From positions 3,472,001 to 3,536,000 of the forward strand of contig OZ059894.1 in NCBI GenBank assembly GCA_964057225.1: a stretch of 64,000 bases of DNA, read 5' to 3'. Position numbers and translations under genes: made by a program. Below, piece by piece: positions 36,731 to 53,400 of this stretch (position 1 is the stretch's first letter; each line of letters starts with the position of its first letter). Under the pieces are notes generated by a model. It made no database searches, was not told the DNA's origin, and saw only the letters and a list, made by a program, of their open reading frames with translations. The DNA is from Auanema rhodensis. Its lineage: Eukaryota; Nematoda; Chromadorea; Rhabditida; Rhabditidae.

Positions 36731-39700
36731 TCACGTAAATTTCAAAGTCATGGTTACCATGCACCAATAATAATAAAAATTTGTTTTTAGACTAATATGG
36801 ACATGGGGAATCTAATTTTGAAAACCGCATCTCTTTATCTTTGACGTGAAGCGAGTTACATACCAAGTGCACATCATGTGTACACTTAATTAGCATAAAT
36901 TTAAGTTCACGTAAATTTTAAAGTCATGGTTGCCATGCACCAATATCAATAAAAATTTGTTTTTAGACTAACATGGAAATGGGGAATCTAATTTTGAAAA
37001 CCGCATCTCATTATCTTTCACGTGAAGCGAGTTACATACCAAGCGCACATCATGTGTACACTTAATTAGCATAAATTTAAGTTCACGTAAATTTCAAAGT
37101 CATGGTTACCATGCACCAATATCAATAAAAATTTGTTTTTAGACTAACATGGAAATGGGGAATCTAATTTTGAAAACCGCATCTCTTTATCTTTCACGTG
37201 AAGCGAGTTACATACCAAGCGCACATCATGTGTACACTTAATTAGCATAAATTAAAGTTCACGTAAATTTCAAAGTCATGGTTACCATGCACCAATAAAA
37301 ATAAAAATTTGTTTTTAGACTAATATGGACATGGGGAATCTAATTTTGAAAACCGCATCTCTTTATCTTTGACGTGAAGCGAGTTACATACCAAGTGCAC
37401 ATCATGTGTACACTTAATTAGCATAAATTTAAGTTCACGTAAATTTTAAAGTCATGGTTGCCATGCACCAATATCAATAAAAATTTGTTTTTAGACTAAC
37501 ATGGAAATGGGGAATCTAATTTTGAAAACCGCATCTCTTTATCTTTCACGTGAAGCGAGTTACATACCAAGCGCACATCATGTGTACACTTAATTAGCAT
37601 AAATTAAAGTTCACGTAAATTTCAAAGTCATGGTTACCATGCACCAATATTAATAAAAATTTGTTTTTAGACTAATATGGACATGGGGAATCTAATTTTG
37701 AAAACCGCATCTCTATATCTTTGACGTAAAGCGAGTTACATACCAAGTGCACATCATGTGTACACTTAATTAGCATAAATTAAAGTTCACGTAAATTTTA
37801 AAGTCATGGTTGCCATGCACCAATATCAATAAAAATTTGTTTTTAGACTAATATGGAAATGGGGAATCTATTTTGAAAACCGCATCTCTTTATCTTTCAC
37901 GTGAAGCGAGTTACATACCAAGTGCACATCATGTGTACACTTAATTAGCATAAATTAAAGTTCACGTAAATTTCAAAGTCATGGTTACCATCCACCAATA
38001 TCAACAAAAATTTGTTTTTAGACTAATATGGACATGGGGAATCTAATTTTGAAAACCGCATCTCTTTATCTTTCACGTGAAGCGAGTTACATACCGAGTG
38101 CACATCATGTGTACACTTAATTAGCATAAATTAAAGTTCACGTAAATTTCAAAGTCATGGTTACCATCCACCAATATCAACAAAAATTTGTTTTTAGACT
38201 AATATGGAAATGGGGAATCTATTTTGAAAACCGCATCTCTTTATCTTTCACGTGAAGCGAGTTACATACCAAGCGCACATCATGTGTACACTTAATTAGC
38301 ATAAATTAAAGTTCACGTAAATTTCAAAGTCATGGTTACCATGCACCAATATTAATAAAAATTTGTTTTTAGACTAATATGGACATGGGGAATCTAATTT
38401 TGAAAACCGCATCTCTATATCTTTGACGTAAAGCGAGTTACATACCAAGTGCACATCATGTGTACACTTAATTAGCATAAATTAAAGTTCACGTAAATTT
38501 TAAAGTCATGGTTGCCATGCACCAATATCAATAAAAATTTGTTTTTAGACTAATATGGAAATGGGGAATCTATTTTGAAAACCGCATCTCTTTATCTTTC
38601 ACGTGAAGCGAGTTACATACCAAGTGCACATCATGTGTACACTTAATTAGCATAAATTAAAGTTCACGTAAATTTCAAAGTCATGGTTACCATCCACCAA
38701 TATCAACAAAAATTTGTTTTTAGACTAATATGGACATGGGGAATCTAATTTTGAAAACCGCATCTCTTTATCTTTCACGTGAAGCGAGTTACATACCGAG
38801 TGCACATCATGTGTACACTTAATTAGCATAAATTAAAGTTCACGTAAATTTCAAAGTCATGGTTACCATCCACCAATATCAACAAAAATTTGTTTTTAGA
38901 CTAATATGGACATGGGGAATCTAATTTTGAAAACCGCATCTCTTCATCTTTTACGTGAAGCGAGTTACATACCAAGTGCACATCACGTGTACACTTAATT
39001 AGCATAAATTAAAGTTCACGTAAATTTCAAAGTCATGGTTACCATGCACCAATATCAATAAAAATTTGTTTTTAGACTAATATGGACATGGGGAATCTAA
39101 TTTTGAAAACCGCATCCCTTTATCTTTCACGTGAAGCAAGTTACATACCAAGTGCACATCATGTGTACACTTAATTAGCATAAATTAAAGTTCACGTAAA
39201 TATCAACAAAAATTTGTTTTTAGACTAATATGGACATGGGGAATCTAATTTTGAAAACCGCATCTCTTTATCTTTCACGTGAAGCGAGTTACATACCAAG
39301 TGCACATCATGTGTACACTTAATTAGCATAAATTAAAGTTCACGTAAATTTCAAAGTCATGGTTACCATCCACCAATATCAACAAAAATTTGTTTTTAGA
39401 CTAATATGGAAATGGGGAATCTATTTTGAAAACCGCATCTCTTTATCTTTCACGTGAAGCGAGTTACATACCAAGCGCACATCATGTGTACACTTAATTA
39501 GCATAAATTAAAGTTCACGTAAATTTCAAAGTCATGGTTACCATCCACCAATATCAACAAAAATTTGTTTTTAGACTAATATGGACATGGGGAATCTAAT
39601 TTTGAAAACCGCATCTCTTTATCTTTGACGTGAAGCGAGTTACATACCAAGTGCACATCATGTGTACACTTAATTAGCATAAATTAAAGTTCACGTAATT

Positions 39701-42700
39701 TTCAAAGTCATGGTTACCATGCATCAATATCAATAAAAATTTGTTTTTAGACTAATATGGACATGGGGAATCTAATTTTGAAAACCGCATCTCTTTATCT
39801 TTCACGTGAAGCGAGTTACATACCAAGCGCACATCATGTGTACACTTAATTAGCATAAATTAAAGTTCACGTAAATTTCAAAGTCATGGTTACCATGCAC
39901 CAATAATAATAAAAATTTGTTTTTAGACTAATATGGACATGGGGAATCTAATTTTGAAAACCGCATCTCTTTATCTTTGACGTGAAGCGAGTTACATACC
40001 AAGTGCACATCATGTGTACACTTAATTAGCATAAATTTAAGTTCACGTAAATTTTAAAGTCATGGTTGCCATGCACCAATATCAATAAAAATTTGTTTTT
40101 AGACTAACATGGAAATGGGGAATCTAATTTTGAAAACCGCATCTCTTTATCTTTCACGTGAAGCGAGTTACATACCAAGCGCACATCATGTGTACACTTA
40201 ATTAGCATAAATTAAAGTTCACGTAAATTTCAAAGTCATGGTTACCATGCACCAATATTAATAAAAATTTGTTTTTAGACTAATATGGACATGGGGAATC
40301 TAATTTTGAAAACCGCATCTCTATATCTTTGACGTAAAGCGAGTTACATACCAAGTGCACATCATGTGTACACTTAATTAGCATAAATTAAAGTTCACGT
40401 AAATTTTAAAGTCATGGTTGCCATGCACCAATATCAATAAAAATTTGTTTTTAGACTAATATGGAAATGGGGAATCTATTTTGAAAACTGCATCTCTTTA
40501 TCTTTCACGTGAAGCGAGTTACATACCAAGTGCACATCATGTGTACACTTAATTAGCATAAATTAAAGTTCACGTAAATTTCAAAGTCATGGTTACCATC
40601 CACCAATATCAACAAAAATTTGTTTTTAGACTAATATGGACATGGGGAATCTAATTTTGAAAACCGCATCTCTTTATCTTTCACGTGAAGCGAGTTACAT
40701 ACCAAGTGCACATCATGTGTACACTTAATTAGCATAAATTAAAGTTCACGTAAATTTCAAAGTCATGGTTACCATCCACCAATATCAACAAAAATTTGTT
40801 TTTAGACTAATATGGACATGGGGAATCTAATTTTGAAAACCGCATCTCTTTATCTTTCACGTGAAGCGAGTTACATACCGAGTGCACATCATGTGTACAC
40901 TTAATTAGCATAAATTAAAGTTCACGTAAATTTCAAAGTCATGGTTACCATCCACCAATATCAACAAAAATTTGTTTTTAGACTAATATGGACATGGGGA
41001 ATCTAATTTTGAAAACCGCATCTCTTCATCTTTTACGTGAAGCGAGTTACATACCAAGTGCACATCACGTGTACACTTAATTAGCATAAATTAAAGTTCA
41101 CGTAAATTTCAAAGTCATGGTTACCATCCACCAATATCAATAAAAATTTGTTTTTAGACTAATATGGACATGGGGAATCTAATTTTGAAAACCGCATCCC
41201 TTTATCTTTCACGTGAAGCAAGTTACATACCAAGTGCACATCATGTGTACACTTAATTAGCATAAATTAAAGTTCACGTAAATTTCAAAGTCATGGTTAC
41301 CATGCATCAATATCAATAAAAATTCGTTTTTAGACTAATATGGAAATGGGGAATCTATTTTGAAAACCGCATCTCTTTATCTTTCACGTGAAGCGAGTTA
41401 CATACCAAGTGCACATCATGTGTACACTTAATTAGCATAAATTAAAGTTCACGTAAATTTCAAAGTCATGGTTACCATCCACCAATATCAACAAAAATTT
41501 GTTTTTAGACTAATATGGACATGGGGAATCTAATTTTGAAAACCGCATCTCTTTATCTTTCACGTGAAGCGAGTTACATACCAAGTGCACATCATGTGTA
41601 CACTTAATTAGCATAAATTAAAGTTCACGTAAATTTCAAAGTCATGGTTACCATCCACCAATATCAACAAAAATTTGTTTTTAGACTAATATGGACATGG
41701 GGAATCTAATTTTGAAAACCGCATCTCTTTATCTTTCACGTGAAGCGAGTTACATACCGAGTGCACATCATGTGTACACTTAATTAGCATAAATTAAAGT
41801 TCACGTAAATTTCAAAGTCATGGTTACCATCCACCAATATCAACAAAAATTTGTTTTTAGACTAATATGGACATGGGGAATCTAATTTTGAAAACCGCAT
41901 CTCTTCATCTTTTACGTGAAGCGAGTTACATACCAAGTGCACATCACGTGTACACTTAATTAGCATAAATTAAAGTTCACGTAAATTTCAAAGTCATGGT
42001 TACCATCCACCAATATCAATAAAAATTTGTTTTTAGACTAATATGGACATGGGGAATCTAATTTTGAAAACCGCATCCCTTTATCTTTCACGTGAAGCAA
42101 GTTACATACCAAGTGCACATCATGTGTACACTTAATTAGCATAAATTAAAGTTCACGTAAATTTCAAAGTCATGGTTACCATGCATCAATATCAATAAAA
42201 ATTCGTTTTTAGACTAATATGGAAATGGGGAATCTAATTTTGAAAACCGCATCTCTTTATCTTTCACGTGAAGCGAGTTACATACCAAGCGCACATCATG
42301 TGTACACTTAATTAGCATAAATTAAAGTTCACGTAAATTTCAAAGTCATGGTTACCATGCACCAATATTAATAAAAATTTGTTTTTAGACTAATATGGAC
42401 ATGGGGAATCTAATTTTGAAAACCGCATCTCTTTATCTTCGACGTGAAGCGAGTTACAGACCAAGTGCACATCATGTGTACACTTAATTAGCATAAATTA
42501 AAGTTCACGTAAATTTTAAAGTCATGGTTGCCATGCACCAATATCAATAAAAATTTGTTTTTAGACTAATATGGAGATGGGTAATCTATTTTGAAAACCG
42601 CATCTCTTTATCTTTCACGTGAAGCGAGTTACATACCAAGTGCACATCATGTGTACACTTAATTAGCATAAATTAAAGTTCACGTAAATTTCAAAGTCAT

Positions 42701-44149
42701 GGTTACCATGCACCAATATTAATAAAAATTTGTTTTTAGACTAATATGGACATGGGGAATCTAATTTTGAAAACCGCATCTCTTTATCTTTGACTTGAAG
42801 CGAGTTACATACCAAGTGCACATCATGTGTACACTTAATTAGCATAAATTAAAGTTCACGTAAATTTCAAAGTCATGGTTACCATCCACCAATATTAATA
42901 AAAATTTGTTTTTAGACTAATATGGACATGGGGAATCTAATTTTGAAAACCGCATCTCTTTATCTTTGACTTGAAGCGAGTTACATACCAAGTGCACATC
43001 ATGTGTACACTTAATTAGCATAAATTAAAGTTCACGTAAATTTCAAAGTCATGGTTACCATCCACCAATATCAACAAAAATTTGTTTTTAGACTAATATG
43101 GACATGGGGAATCTATTTTTGAAAACCGCATCTCTTTATCTTTGACGTGAAGCGAGTTACATACCAAGTGCACATCATGTGTACACTTAATTAGCATAAA
43201 TTAAAGTTCACGTAAATTTTAAAGTCATGGTTACCATGCACCAATATCAATAAAAATTTGTTTTTAGACTAATATGGACATGGGGAATCTAATTTTGAAA
43301 ACCGCATCTCTTTATCTTTGACGTGAAGCGAGTTACATACCAAGTGCACATCATGTGTACACTTAATTAGCATAAATTAAAGTTCACGTAATTTTCAAAG
43401 TCATGGTTACCATGCATCAATATCAATAAAAATTTGTTTTTAGACTAATATGCACATGGGGAATCTAATTTTGAAAACCGCATCTCTTTATCTTTCACGT
43501 GAAGCGAGTTACATACCAAGCGCACATCATGTGTACACTTAATTAGCATAAATTAAAGTTCACGTAAATTTCAAAGTCATGGTTACCATGCACCAATATC
43601 AATAAAAATTTGTTTTTAGACTAATATGGACATGGGGAATCTATTTTTGAAAACCGCATCTCTTTATCTTTGACGTGAAGCGAGTTACATATCAAGTGCA
43701 CATCATGTGTACACTTAATTAGCATAAATTAAAGTTCACGTAAATTTTAAAGTCATGGTTACCATGCATCAATATCAATAAAAATTTGTTTTTAGACTAA
43801 TATGGACATGGGGAATCTAATTTTGAAAACCGCATCTCTTCATCTTTCACGTGAAGCGAGTTACATACCAAGTGCACATCACGTGTACACTTAATTAGCA
43901 TAAACTAAAGTTCACGTAAATTTCAAAGTCATGGTTACCATGCACCAATATCAATAAAAATTTGTTTTTAGACTAATATGGACATGGGGAATCTATTTTT
44001 GAAAACCGCATCTCTTTATCTTTGACGTGAAGCGAGTTACATACCAAGTGCACATCATGTGTACACTTAATTAGCATAAATTAAAGTTCACGTAAATTTT
44101 AAAGTCATGGTTACCATGCACCAATATTAACAAAAATGTGTTTTTAGAC

Positions 44150-47100
44150 TAATATGGACATGGGGAATCTAATTTTGAAAACCGCATCTCTTCATCTTTC
44201 ACGTGAAGCGAGTTACATACCAAGTGCACATCATGTGTACACTTAATTAGCATAAATTAAAGTTCACGTAAATTTCAAAGTCATGGTTACCATGCACCAA
44301 TATTAATAAAAATTTGTTTTTAGACTAATATGGACATAGGGAATCTAATTTTGAAAACCGCATCTCTTTATCTTTGACTTGAAGCGAGTTACATACCAAG
44401 TGCACATCATGTGTACACTTAATTAGCATAAATTGAAGTTCACGTAAATTTCAAAGTCATGGTTACCATCCACCAATATCAACAAAAATGTGTTTTTAGA
44501 CTAATATGGACATGGGGAATCTAATTTTGAAAACCGCATCTCTTCATCTTTCACGTGAAGCGAGTTACATACCAAGTGCACATCACGTGTACACTTAATT
44601 AGCATAAATTGAAGTTCACGTAAATTTCAAAGTCATGGTTACCATGCACCAATATCAATAAAAATTTGTTTTTAGACTAATATGGAAATGGGGAATCTAA
44701 TTTTGAAAACCGCATCTCTTCATCTTTCACGTGAAGCGAGTTACATACCAAGTGCACATCATGTGTACACTTAATTAGCATAAATTAAAGTTCACGTAAA
44801 TTTCAAAGTCATGGTTACCATGCACCAATATCAATAAAAATTTGTTTTTAGACTAATATGGACATGGGGAATCTAATTTTGAAAACCGCATCCCTTTATC
44901 TTTCACGTGAAGCGAGTTACATACCAAGTGCACATCATGTGTACACTTAATTAGCATAAATTAAAGTTCACGTAAATTTCAAAGTCATGGTTACCATGCA
45001 CCAATATTAATAAAAATTTGTTTTTAGACTAATATGGACATAGGGAATCTAATTTTGAAAACTGCATCTCTTTATCTTTGACTTGAAGCGAGTTACATAC
45101 CAAGTGCACATCATGTGTACACTTAATTAGCATAAACTAAAGTTCACGTAAATTTTAAAGTCATGGTTAACATGCACCAATATCAATAAAAATTTGTTTT
45201 TAGACTAATATGGAAATGAGGAATCTAATTTTGAAAACCGCATCTCTTTATCTTTCACGTGAAGCGAGTTACATACCAAGCGCACATCATGTGTACACTT
45301 AATTAGCATAAATTAAAGTTCACGTAAATTTCAAAGTCATGGTTACCATGCACCAATATTAACAAAAATGTGTTTTTAGACTAATATGGACATGGGGAAT
45401 CTAATTTTGAAAACCGCATCTCTTCATCTTTCACGTGAAGCGAGTTACATACCAAGTGCACATCATGTGTACACTTAATTAGCATAAATTGAAGTTCACG
45501 TAAATTTCAAAGTCATGGTTACCATGCACCAATATCAATAAAAATTTGTTTTTAGACTAATATGGAAATGGGGAATCTAATTTTAAAAACCGCATCTCTT
45601 CATCTTTCACGTGAAGCGAGTTACATACCAAGTGCACATCATGTGTACACTTAATTAGCATAAATTAAAGTTCACGTAAATTTCAAAGTCATGGTTACCA
45701 TGCACCAATATTAATAAAAATTTGTTTTTAGACTAATATGGACATGGGGAATCTAATTTTGAAAACCGCATCTCTTTATCTTTGATTTGAAGCGAGTTAC
45801 ATACCAAGTGCACATCATGTGTACACTTAATTAGCATAAATTAAAGTTCACGTAAATTTCAAAGTCATGGTTACCATCCACCAATATCAACAAAAATTTG
45901 TTTTTAGACTAATATGGACATGGGGAATCTATTTTTGAAAACCGCATCTCTTTATCTTTGACGTGAAGCGAGTTACATACCAAGTGCACATCATGTGTAC
46001 ACTTAATTAGCATAAATTAAAGTTCACGTAAATTTTAAAGTCATGGTTACCATGCACCAATATCAATAAAAATTTGTTTTTAGACTAATATGGACATGGG
46101 GAATCTAATTTTGAAAACCGCATCTCTTTATCTTTGACGTGAAGCGAGTTACATACCAAGTGCACATCATGTGTACACTTAATTAGCATAAATTAAAGTT
46201 CACGTAATTTTCAAAGTCATGGTTACCATGCATCAATATCAATAAAAATTTGTTTTTAGACTAATATGGACATGGGGAATCCAATTTTGAAAACCGCATC
46301 TCTTTATCTTTCACGTGAAGCGAGTTACATACCAAGCGCACATCATGTGTACACTTAATTAGCATAAATTAAAGTTCACGTAAATTTCAAAGTCATGGTT
46401 ACCATGCACCAATATCAATAAAAATTTGTTTTTAGACTAATATGGACATGGGGAATCTATTTTTGAAAACCGCATCTCTTTATCTTTGACGTGAAGCGAG
46501 TTACATACCAAGTGCACATCATGTGTACACTTAATTAGCATAAATTAAAGTTCACGTAAATTTTAAAGTCATGGTTACCATGCATCAATATCAATAAAAA
46601 TTTGTTTTTAGACTAATATGAACATGGGGAATCTAATTTTGAAAACCGCATCTCTTCATCTTTCACGTGAAGCGAGTTACATACCAAGTGCACATCATGT
46701 GTACACTTAATTAGCATAAGTTAAAGTTCACGTAAATTTCAAAGTCATGGTTACCATCCACCAATATCAACAAAAATTTGTTTTTAGACTAATATGGACA
46801 TGGGGAATCTATTTTTGAAAACCGCATCTCTTTATCTTTGACGTGAAGCGAGTTACATACCAAGTGCACATCATGTGTACACTTAATTAGCATAAATTAA
46901 AGTTCACGTAATTTTCAAAGTCATGGTTACCATGCATCAATATCAATAAAAATTTGTTTTTAGACTAATATGGACATGGGGAATCTAATTTTGAAAACCG
47001 CATCTCTTTATCTTTCACGTGAAGCGAGTTACATACCAAGCGCACATCATGTGTACACTTAATTAGCATAAATTAAAGTTCACGTAAATTTCAAAGTCAT

Positions 47101-50100
47101 GGTTACCATGCACCAATATCAATAAAAATTTGTTTTTAGACTAATATGGACATGGGGAATCTATTTTTGAAAACCGCATCTCTTTATCTTTGACGTGAAG
47201 CGAGTTACATACCAAGTGCACATCATGTGTACACTTAATTAGCATAAATTAAAGTTCACGTAAATTTCAAAGTCATGGTTACCATGCACCAATATTAACA
47301 AAAATGTGTTTTTAGACTAATATGGACATGGGGAATCTAATTTTGAAAACCGCATCTCTTCATCTTTCACGTGAAGCGAGTTACATACCAAGTGCACATC
47401 ATGTGTACACTTAATTAGCATAAATTAAAGTTCACGTAAATTTCAAAGTCATGGTTACCATGCACCAATATTAATAAAAATTTGTTTTTAGACTAATATG
47501 GACATAGGGAATCTAATTTTGAAAACCGCATCTCTTTATCTTTGACGTGAAGCGAGTTACATACCAAGTGCACATCATGTGTACACTTAATTAGCATAAA
47601 TTAAAGTTCACGTAATTTTCAAAGTCATGGTTACCATGCATCAATATCAATAAAAATTTGTTTTTAGACTAATATGGACATGGGGAATCCAATTTTGAAA
47701 ACCGCATCTCTTCATCTTTCACGTGAAGCGAGTTACATACCAAGTGCACATCATGTGTACACTTAATTAGCATAAATTAAAGTTCACGTAAATTTCAAAG
47801 TCATGGTTACCATGCACCAATATTAATAAAAATTTGTTTTTAGACTAATATGGACATAGGGAATCTAATTTTGAAAACCGCATCTCTTTATCTTTGACTT
47901 GAAGCGAGTTACATACCAAGTGCACATCATGTGTACACTTAATTAGCATAAATTGAAGTTCACGTAAATTTCAAAGTCATGGTTACCATCCACCAATATC
48001 AACACAAATGTGTTTTTAGACTAATATGGACATGGGGAATCTAATTTTGAAAACCGCATCTCTTCATCTTTCACGTGAAGCGAGTTACATACCAAGTGCA
48101 CATCACGTGTACACTTAATTAGCATAAATTGAAGTTCACGTAAATTTCAAAGTCATGGTTACCATGCACCAATATCAATAAAAATTTGTTTTTAGACTAA
48201 TATGGAAATGGGGAATCTAATTTTGAAAACCGCATCTCTTCATCTTTCACGTGAAGCGAGTTACATACCAAGTGCACATCATGTGTACACTTAATTAGCA
48301 TAAATTAAAGTTCACGTAAATTTCAAAGTCATGGTTACCATGCACCAATATCAATAAAAATTTGTTTTTAGACTAATATGGACATGGGGAATCTAATTTT
48401 GAAAACCGCATCCCTTTATCTTTCACGTGAAGCGAGTTACATACCAAGTGCACATCATGTGTACACTTAATTAGCATAAATTAAAGTTCACGTAAATTTC
48501 AAAGTCATGGTTACCATGCACCAATATTAATAAAAATTTGTTTTTAGACTAATATGGACATAGGGAATCTAATTTTGAAAACTGCATCTCTTTATCTTTG
48601 ACTTGAAGCGAGTTACATACCAAGTGCACATCATGTGTACACTTAATTAGCATAAACTAAAGTTCACGTAAATTTTAAAGTCATGGTTACCATGCACCAA
48701 TATCAATAAAAATTTGTTTTTAGACTAATATGGAAATGAGGAATCTAATTTTGAAAACCGCATCTCTTTATCTTTCACGTGAAGCGAGTTACATACCAAG
48801 CGCACATCATGTGTACACTTAATTAGCATAAATTAAAGTTCACGTAAATTTCAAAGTCATGGTTACCATGCACCAATATTAACAAAAATGTGTTTTTAGA
48901 CTAATATGGACATGGGGAATCTAATTTTGAAAACCGCATCTCTTCATCTTTCACGTGAAGCGAGTTACATACCAAGTGCACATCATGTGTACACTTAATT
49001 AGCATAAATTGAAGTTCACGTAAATTTCAAAGTCATGGTTACCATGCACCAATATCAATAAAAATTTGTTTTTAGACTAATATGGAAATGGGGAATCTAA
49101 TTTTAAAAACCGCATCTCTTCATCTTTCACGTGAAGCGAGTTACATACCAAGTGCACATCATGTGTACACTTAATTAGCATAAATTAAAGTTCACGTAAA
49201 TTTCAAAGTCATGGTTACCATGCACCAATATTAATAAAAATTTGTTTTTAGACTAATATGGACATGGGGAATCTAATTTTGAAAACCGCATCTCTTTATC
49301 TTTGATTTGAAGCGAGTTACATACCAAGTGCACATCATGTGTACACTTAATTAGCATAAATTAAAGTTCACGTAAATTTCAAAGTCATGGTTACCATGCA
49401 CCAATATCAATAAAAATTTGTTTTTAGACTAATATGGACATGGGGAATCTAATTTTGAAAACCGCATCCCTTTATCTTTCACGTGAAGCGAGTTACATAC
49501 CAAGTGCACATCATGTGTACACTTAATTAGCATAAATTAAAGTTCACGTAAATTTCAAAGTCATGGTTACCATGCACCAATATTAATAAAAATTTGTTTT
49601 TAGACTAATATGGACATAGGGAATCTAATTTTGAAAACTGCATCTCTTTATCTTCGACTTGAAGCGAGTTACATACCAAGTGCACATCATGTGTACACTT
49701 AATTAGCATAAACTAAAGTTCACGTAAATTTTAAAGTCATGGTTACCATGCACCAATATCAATAAAAATTTGTTTTTAGACTAATATGGAAATGAGGAAT
49801 CTAATTTTGAAAACCGCATCTCTTTATCTTTCACGTGAAGCGAGTTACATACCAAGCGCACATCATGTGTACACTTAATTAGCATAAATTAAAGTTCACG
49901 TAAATTTCAAAGTCATGGTTACCATGCACCAATATTAACAAAAATGTGTTTTTAGACTAATATGGACATGGGGAATCTAATTTTGAAAACCGCATCTCTT
50001 CATCTTTCACGTGAAGCGAGTTACATACCAAGTGCACATCATGTGTACACTTAATTAGCATAAATTGAAGTTCACGTAAATTTCAAAGTCATGGTTACCA

Positions 50101-50480
50101 TGCACCAATATCAATAAAAATTTGTTTTTAGACTAATATGGAAATGGGGAATCTAATTTTAAAAACCGCATCTCTTCATCTTTCACGTGAAGCGAGTTAC
50201 ATACCAAGTGCACATCATGTGTACACTTAATTAGCATAAATTAAAGTTCACGTAAATTTCAAAGTCATGGTTACCATGCACCAATATTAATAAAAATTTG
50301 TTTTTAGACTAATATGGACATGGGGAATCTAATTTTGAAAACCGCATCTCTTTATCTTTGATTTGAAGCGAGTTACATACCAAGTGCACATCATGTGTAC
50401 ACTTAATTAGCATAAATTAAAGTTCACGTAAATTTCAAAGTCATGGTTACCATCCACCAATATCAACAAAAATTTGTTTT
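44150..50480 (-). repeat. Nested 20- and 6-monomer duplications in satellite C
   Basis: The rare variant TTTGATTTGAAGC occurs at 45781, 49301 and 50357, offsets of 3520 (20 x 176) and 1056 (6 x 176). About 44.16-45.87 kb matches 47.68-49.39 kb with only a few differences. The CCACCAATATCAACAAAAA continuation after 45.87 kb resumes after 50.45 kb, at the summed offset 4576. Confidence 0.85.
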
Positions 50481-53400
50481 TAGACTAATATGGACATGGG
50501 GAATCTATTTTTGAAAACCGCATCTCTTTATCTTTCACGTGAAGCGAGTTACATACCAAGCGCACATCATGTGTACACTTAATTAGCATAAATTAAAGTT
50601 CACGTAAATTTCAAAGTCATGGTTACCATCCACCAATATCAACAAAAATTTGTTTTTAGACTAATATGGACATGGGGAATCTATTTTTGAAAACCGCATC
50701 TCTTTATATTTGACGTGAAGCGAGTTACATACCAAGTGCACATCATGTGTACACTTAATTAGCATAAATTAAAGTTCACGTAAATTTTAAAGTCATGGTT
50801 ACCATGCACCAATATCAATAAAAATTTGTTTTTAGACTAATATGGACATGGGGAATCTAATTTTGAAAACCGCATCTCTTTATCTTTGACGTGAAGCGAG
50901 TTACATACCAAGTGCACATCATGTGTACACTTAATTAGCATAAATTAAAGTTCACGTAATTTTCAAAGTCATGGTTACCATGCATCAATATCAATAAAAA
51001 TTTGTTTTTAGACTAATATGGACATGGGGAATCTAATTTTGAAAACCGCATCTCTTTATCTTTCACGTGAAGCGAGTTACATACCAAGCGCACATCATGT
51101 GTACACTTAATTAGCATAAATTAAAGTTCACGTAAATTTCAAAGTCATGGTTACCATGCACCAATATCAATAAAAATTTGTTTTTAGACTAATATGGACA
51201 TGGGGAATCTATTTTTGAAAACCGCATCTCTTTATCTTTGACGTGAAGCGAGTTACATACCAAGTGCACATCATGTGTACACTTAATTAGCATAAATTAA
51301 AGTTCACGTAAATTTCAAAGTCATGGTTACCATGCACCAATATTAACAAAAATGTGTTTTTAGACTAATATGGACATGGGGAATCTAATTTTGAAAACCG
51401 CATCTCTTCATCTTTCACGTGAAGCGAGTTACATACCAAGTGCACATCATGTGTACACTTAATTAGCATAAATTAAAGTTCACGTAAATTTCAAAGTCAT
51501 GGTTACCATGCACCAATATCAATAAAAATTTGTTTTTAGACTAATATGGACATGGGGAATCTAATTTTGAAAACCGCATCCCTTTATCTTTCACGTGAAG
51601 CGAGTTACATACCAAGTGCACATCATGTGTACACTTAATTAGCATAAATTAAAGTTCACGTAAATTTCAAAGTCATGGTTACCATGCACCAATATTAATA
51701 AAAATTTGTTTTTAGACTAATATGGACATAGGGAATCTAATTTTGAAAACTGCATCTCTTCATCTTTCACGTGAAGCGAGTTACATACCAAGTGCACATC
51801 ACGTGTACACTTAATTAGCATAAATTGAAGTTCACGTAAATTTCAAAGTCATGGTTACCATGCACCAATATCAACAAAAATGTGTTTTTAGACTAATATG
51901 GACATGGGGAATCTAATTTTGAAAACCGCATCTCTTCATCTTTCACGTGAAGCGAGTTACATACCAAGTGCACATCATGTGTACACTTAATTAGCATAAA
52001 TTAAAGTTCACGTAAATTTCAAAGTCATGGTTACCATGCACCAATATCAATAAAAATTTGTTTTTAGACTAATATGGACATGGGGAATCTAATTTTGAAA
52101 ACCGCATCCCTTTATCTTTCACGTGAAGCGAGTTACATACCAAGTGCACATCATGTGTACACTTAATTAGCATAAATTAAAGTTCACGTAAATTTCAAAG
52201 TCATGGTTACCATGCACCAATATTAATAAAAATTTGTTTTTAGACTAATATGGACATAGGGAATCTAATTTTGAAAACTGCATCTCTTTATCTTTGACTT
52301 GAAGCGAGTTACATACCAAGTGCACATCATGTGTACACTTAATTAGCATAAACTAAAGTTCACGTAAATTTTAAAGTCATGGTTGCCATGCACCAATATC
52401 AATAAAAATTTGTTTTTAGACTAATATGGAAATGAGGAATCTAATTTTGAAAACCGCATCTCTTTATCTCTCACGTGAAGCGAGTTACATACCAAGCGCA
52501 CATCATGTGTACACTTAATTAGCATAAATTAAAGTTCACGTAAATTTCAAAGTCATGGTTACCATGCACCAATATCAATAAAAATTTGTTTTTAGACTAA
52601 TATGGAAATGGGGAATCTAATTTTAAAAACCGCATCTCTTCATCTTTCACGTGAAGCGAGTTACATACCAAGTGCACATCATGTGTACACTTAATTAGCA
52701 TAAATTAAAGTTCACGTAAATTTCAAAGTCATGGTTACCATCCACCAATATTAACAAAAATGTGTTTTTAGACTAATATGGACATGGGGAATCTAATTTT
52801 GAAAACCGCATCTCTTCATCTTTCACGTGAAGCGAGTTACATACCAAGTGCACATCATGTGTACACTTAATTAGCATAAATTAAAGTTCACGTAAATTTC
52901 AAAGTCATGGTTACCATGCACCAATATTAATAAAAATTTGTTTTTAGACTAATATGGACATAGGGAATCTAATTTTGAAAACTGCATCTCTTTATCTTTG
53001 ACTTGAAGCGAGTTACATACCAAGTGCACATCATGTGTACACTTAATTAGCATAAACTAAAGTTCACGTAAATTTTAAAGTCATGGTTGCCATGCACCAA
53101 TATCAATAAAAATTTGTTTTTAGACTAATATGGAAATGAGGAATCTAATTTTGAAAACCGCATCTCTTTATCTCTCACGTGAAGCGAGTTACATACCAAG
53201 CGCACATCATGTGTACACTTAATTAGCATAAATTAAAGTTCACGTAAATTTCAAAGTCATGGTTACCATGCACCAATATTAACAAAAATGTGTTTTTAGA
53301 CTAATATGGACATGGGGAATCTAATTTTGAAAACCGCATCTCTTCATCTTTCACGTGAAGCGAGTTACATACCAAGTGCACATCATGTGTACACTTAATT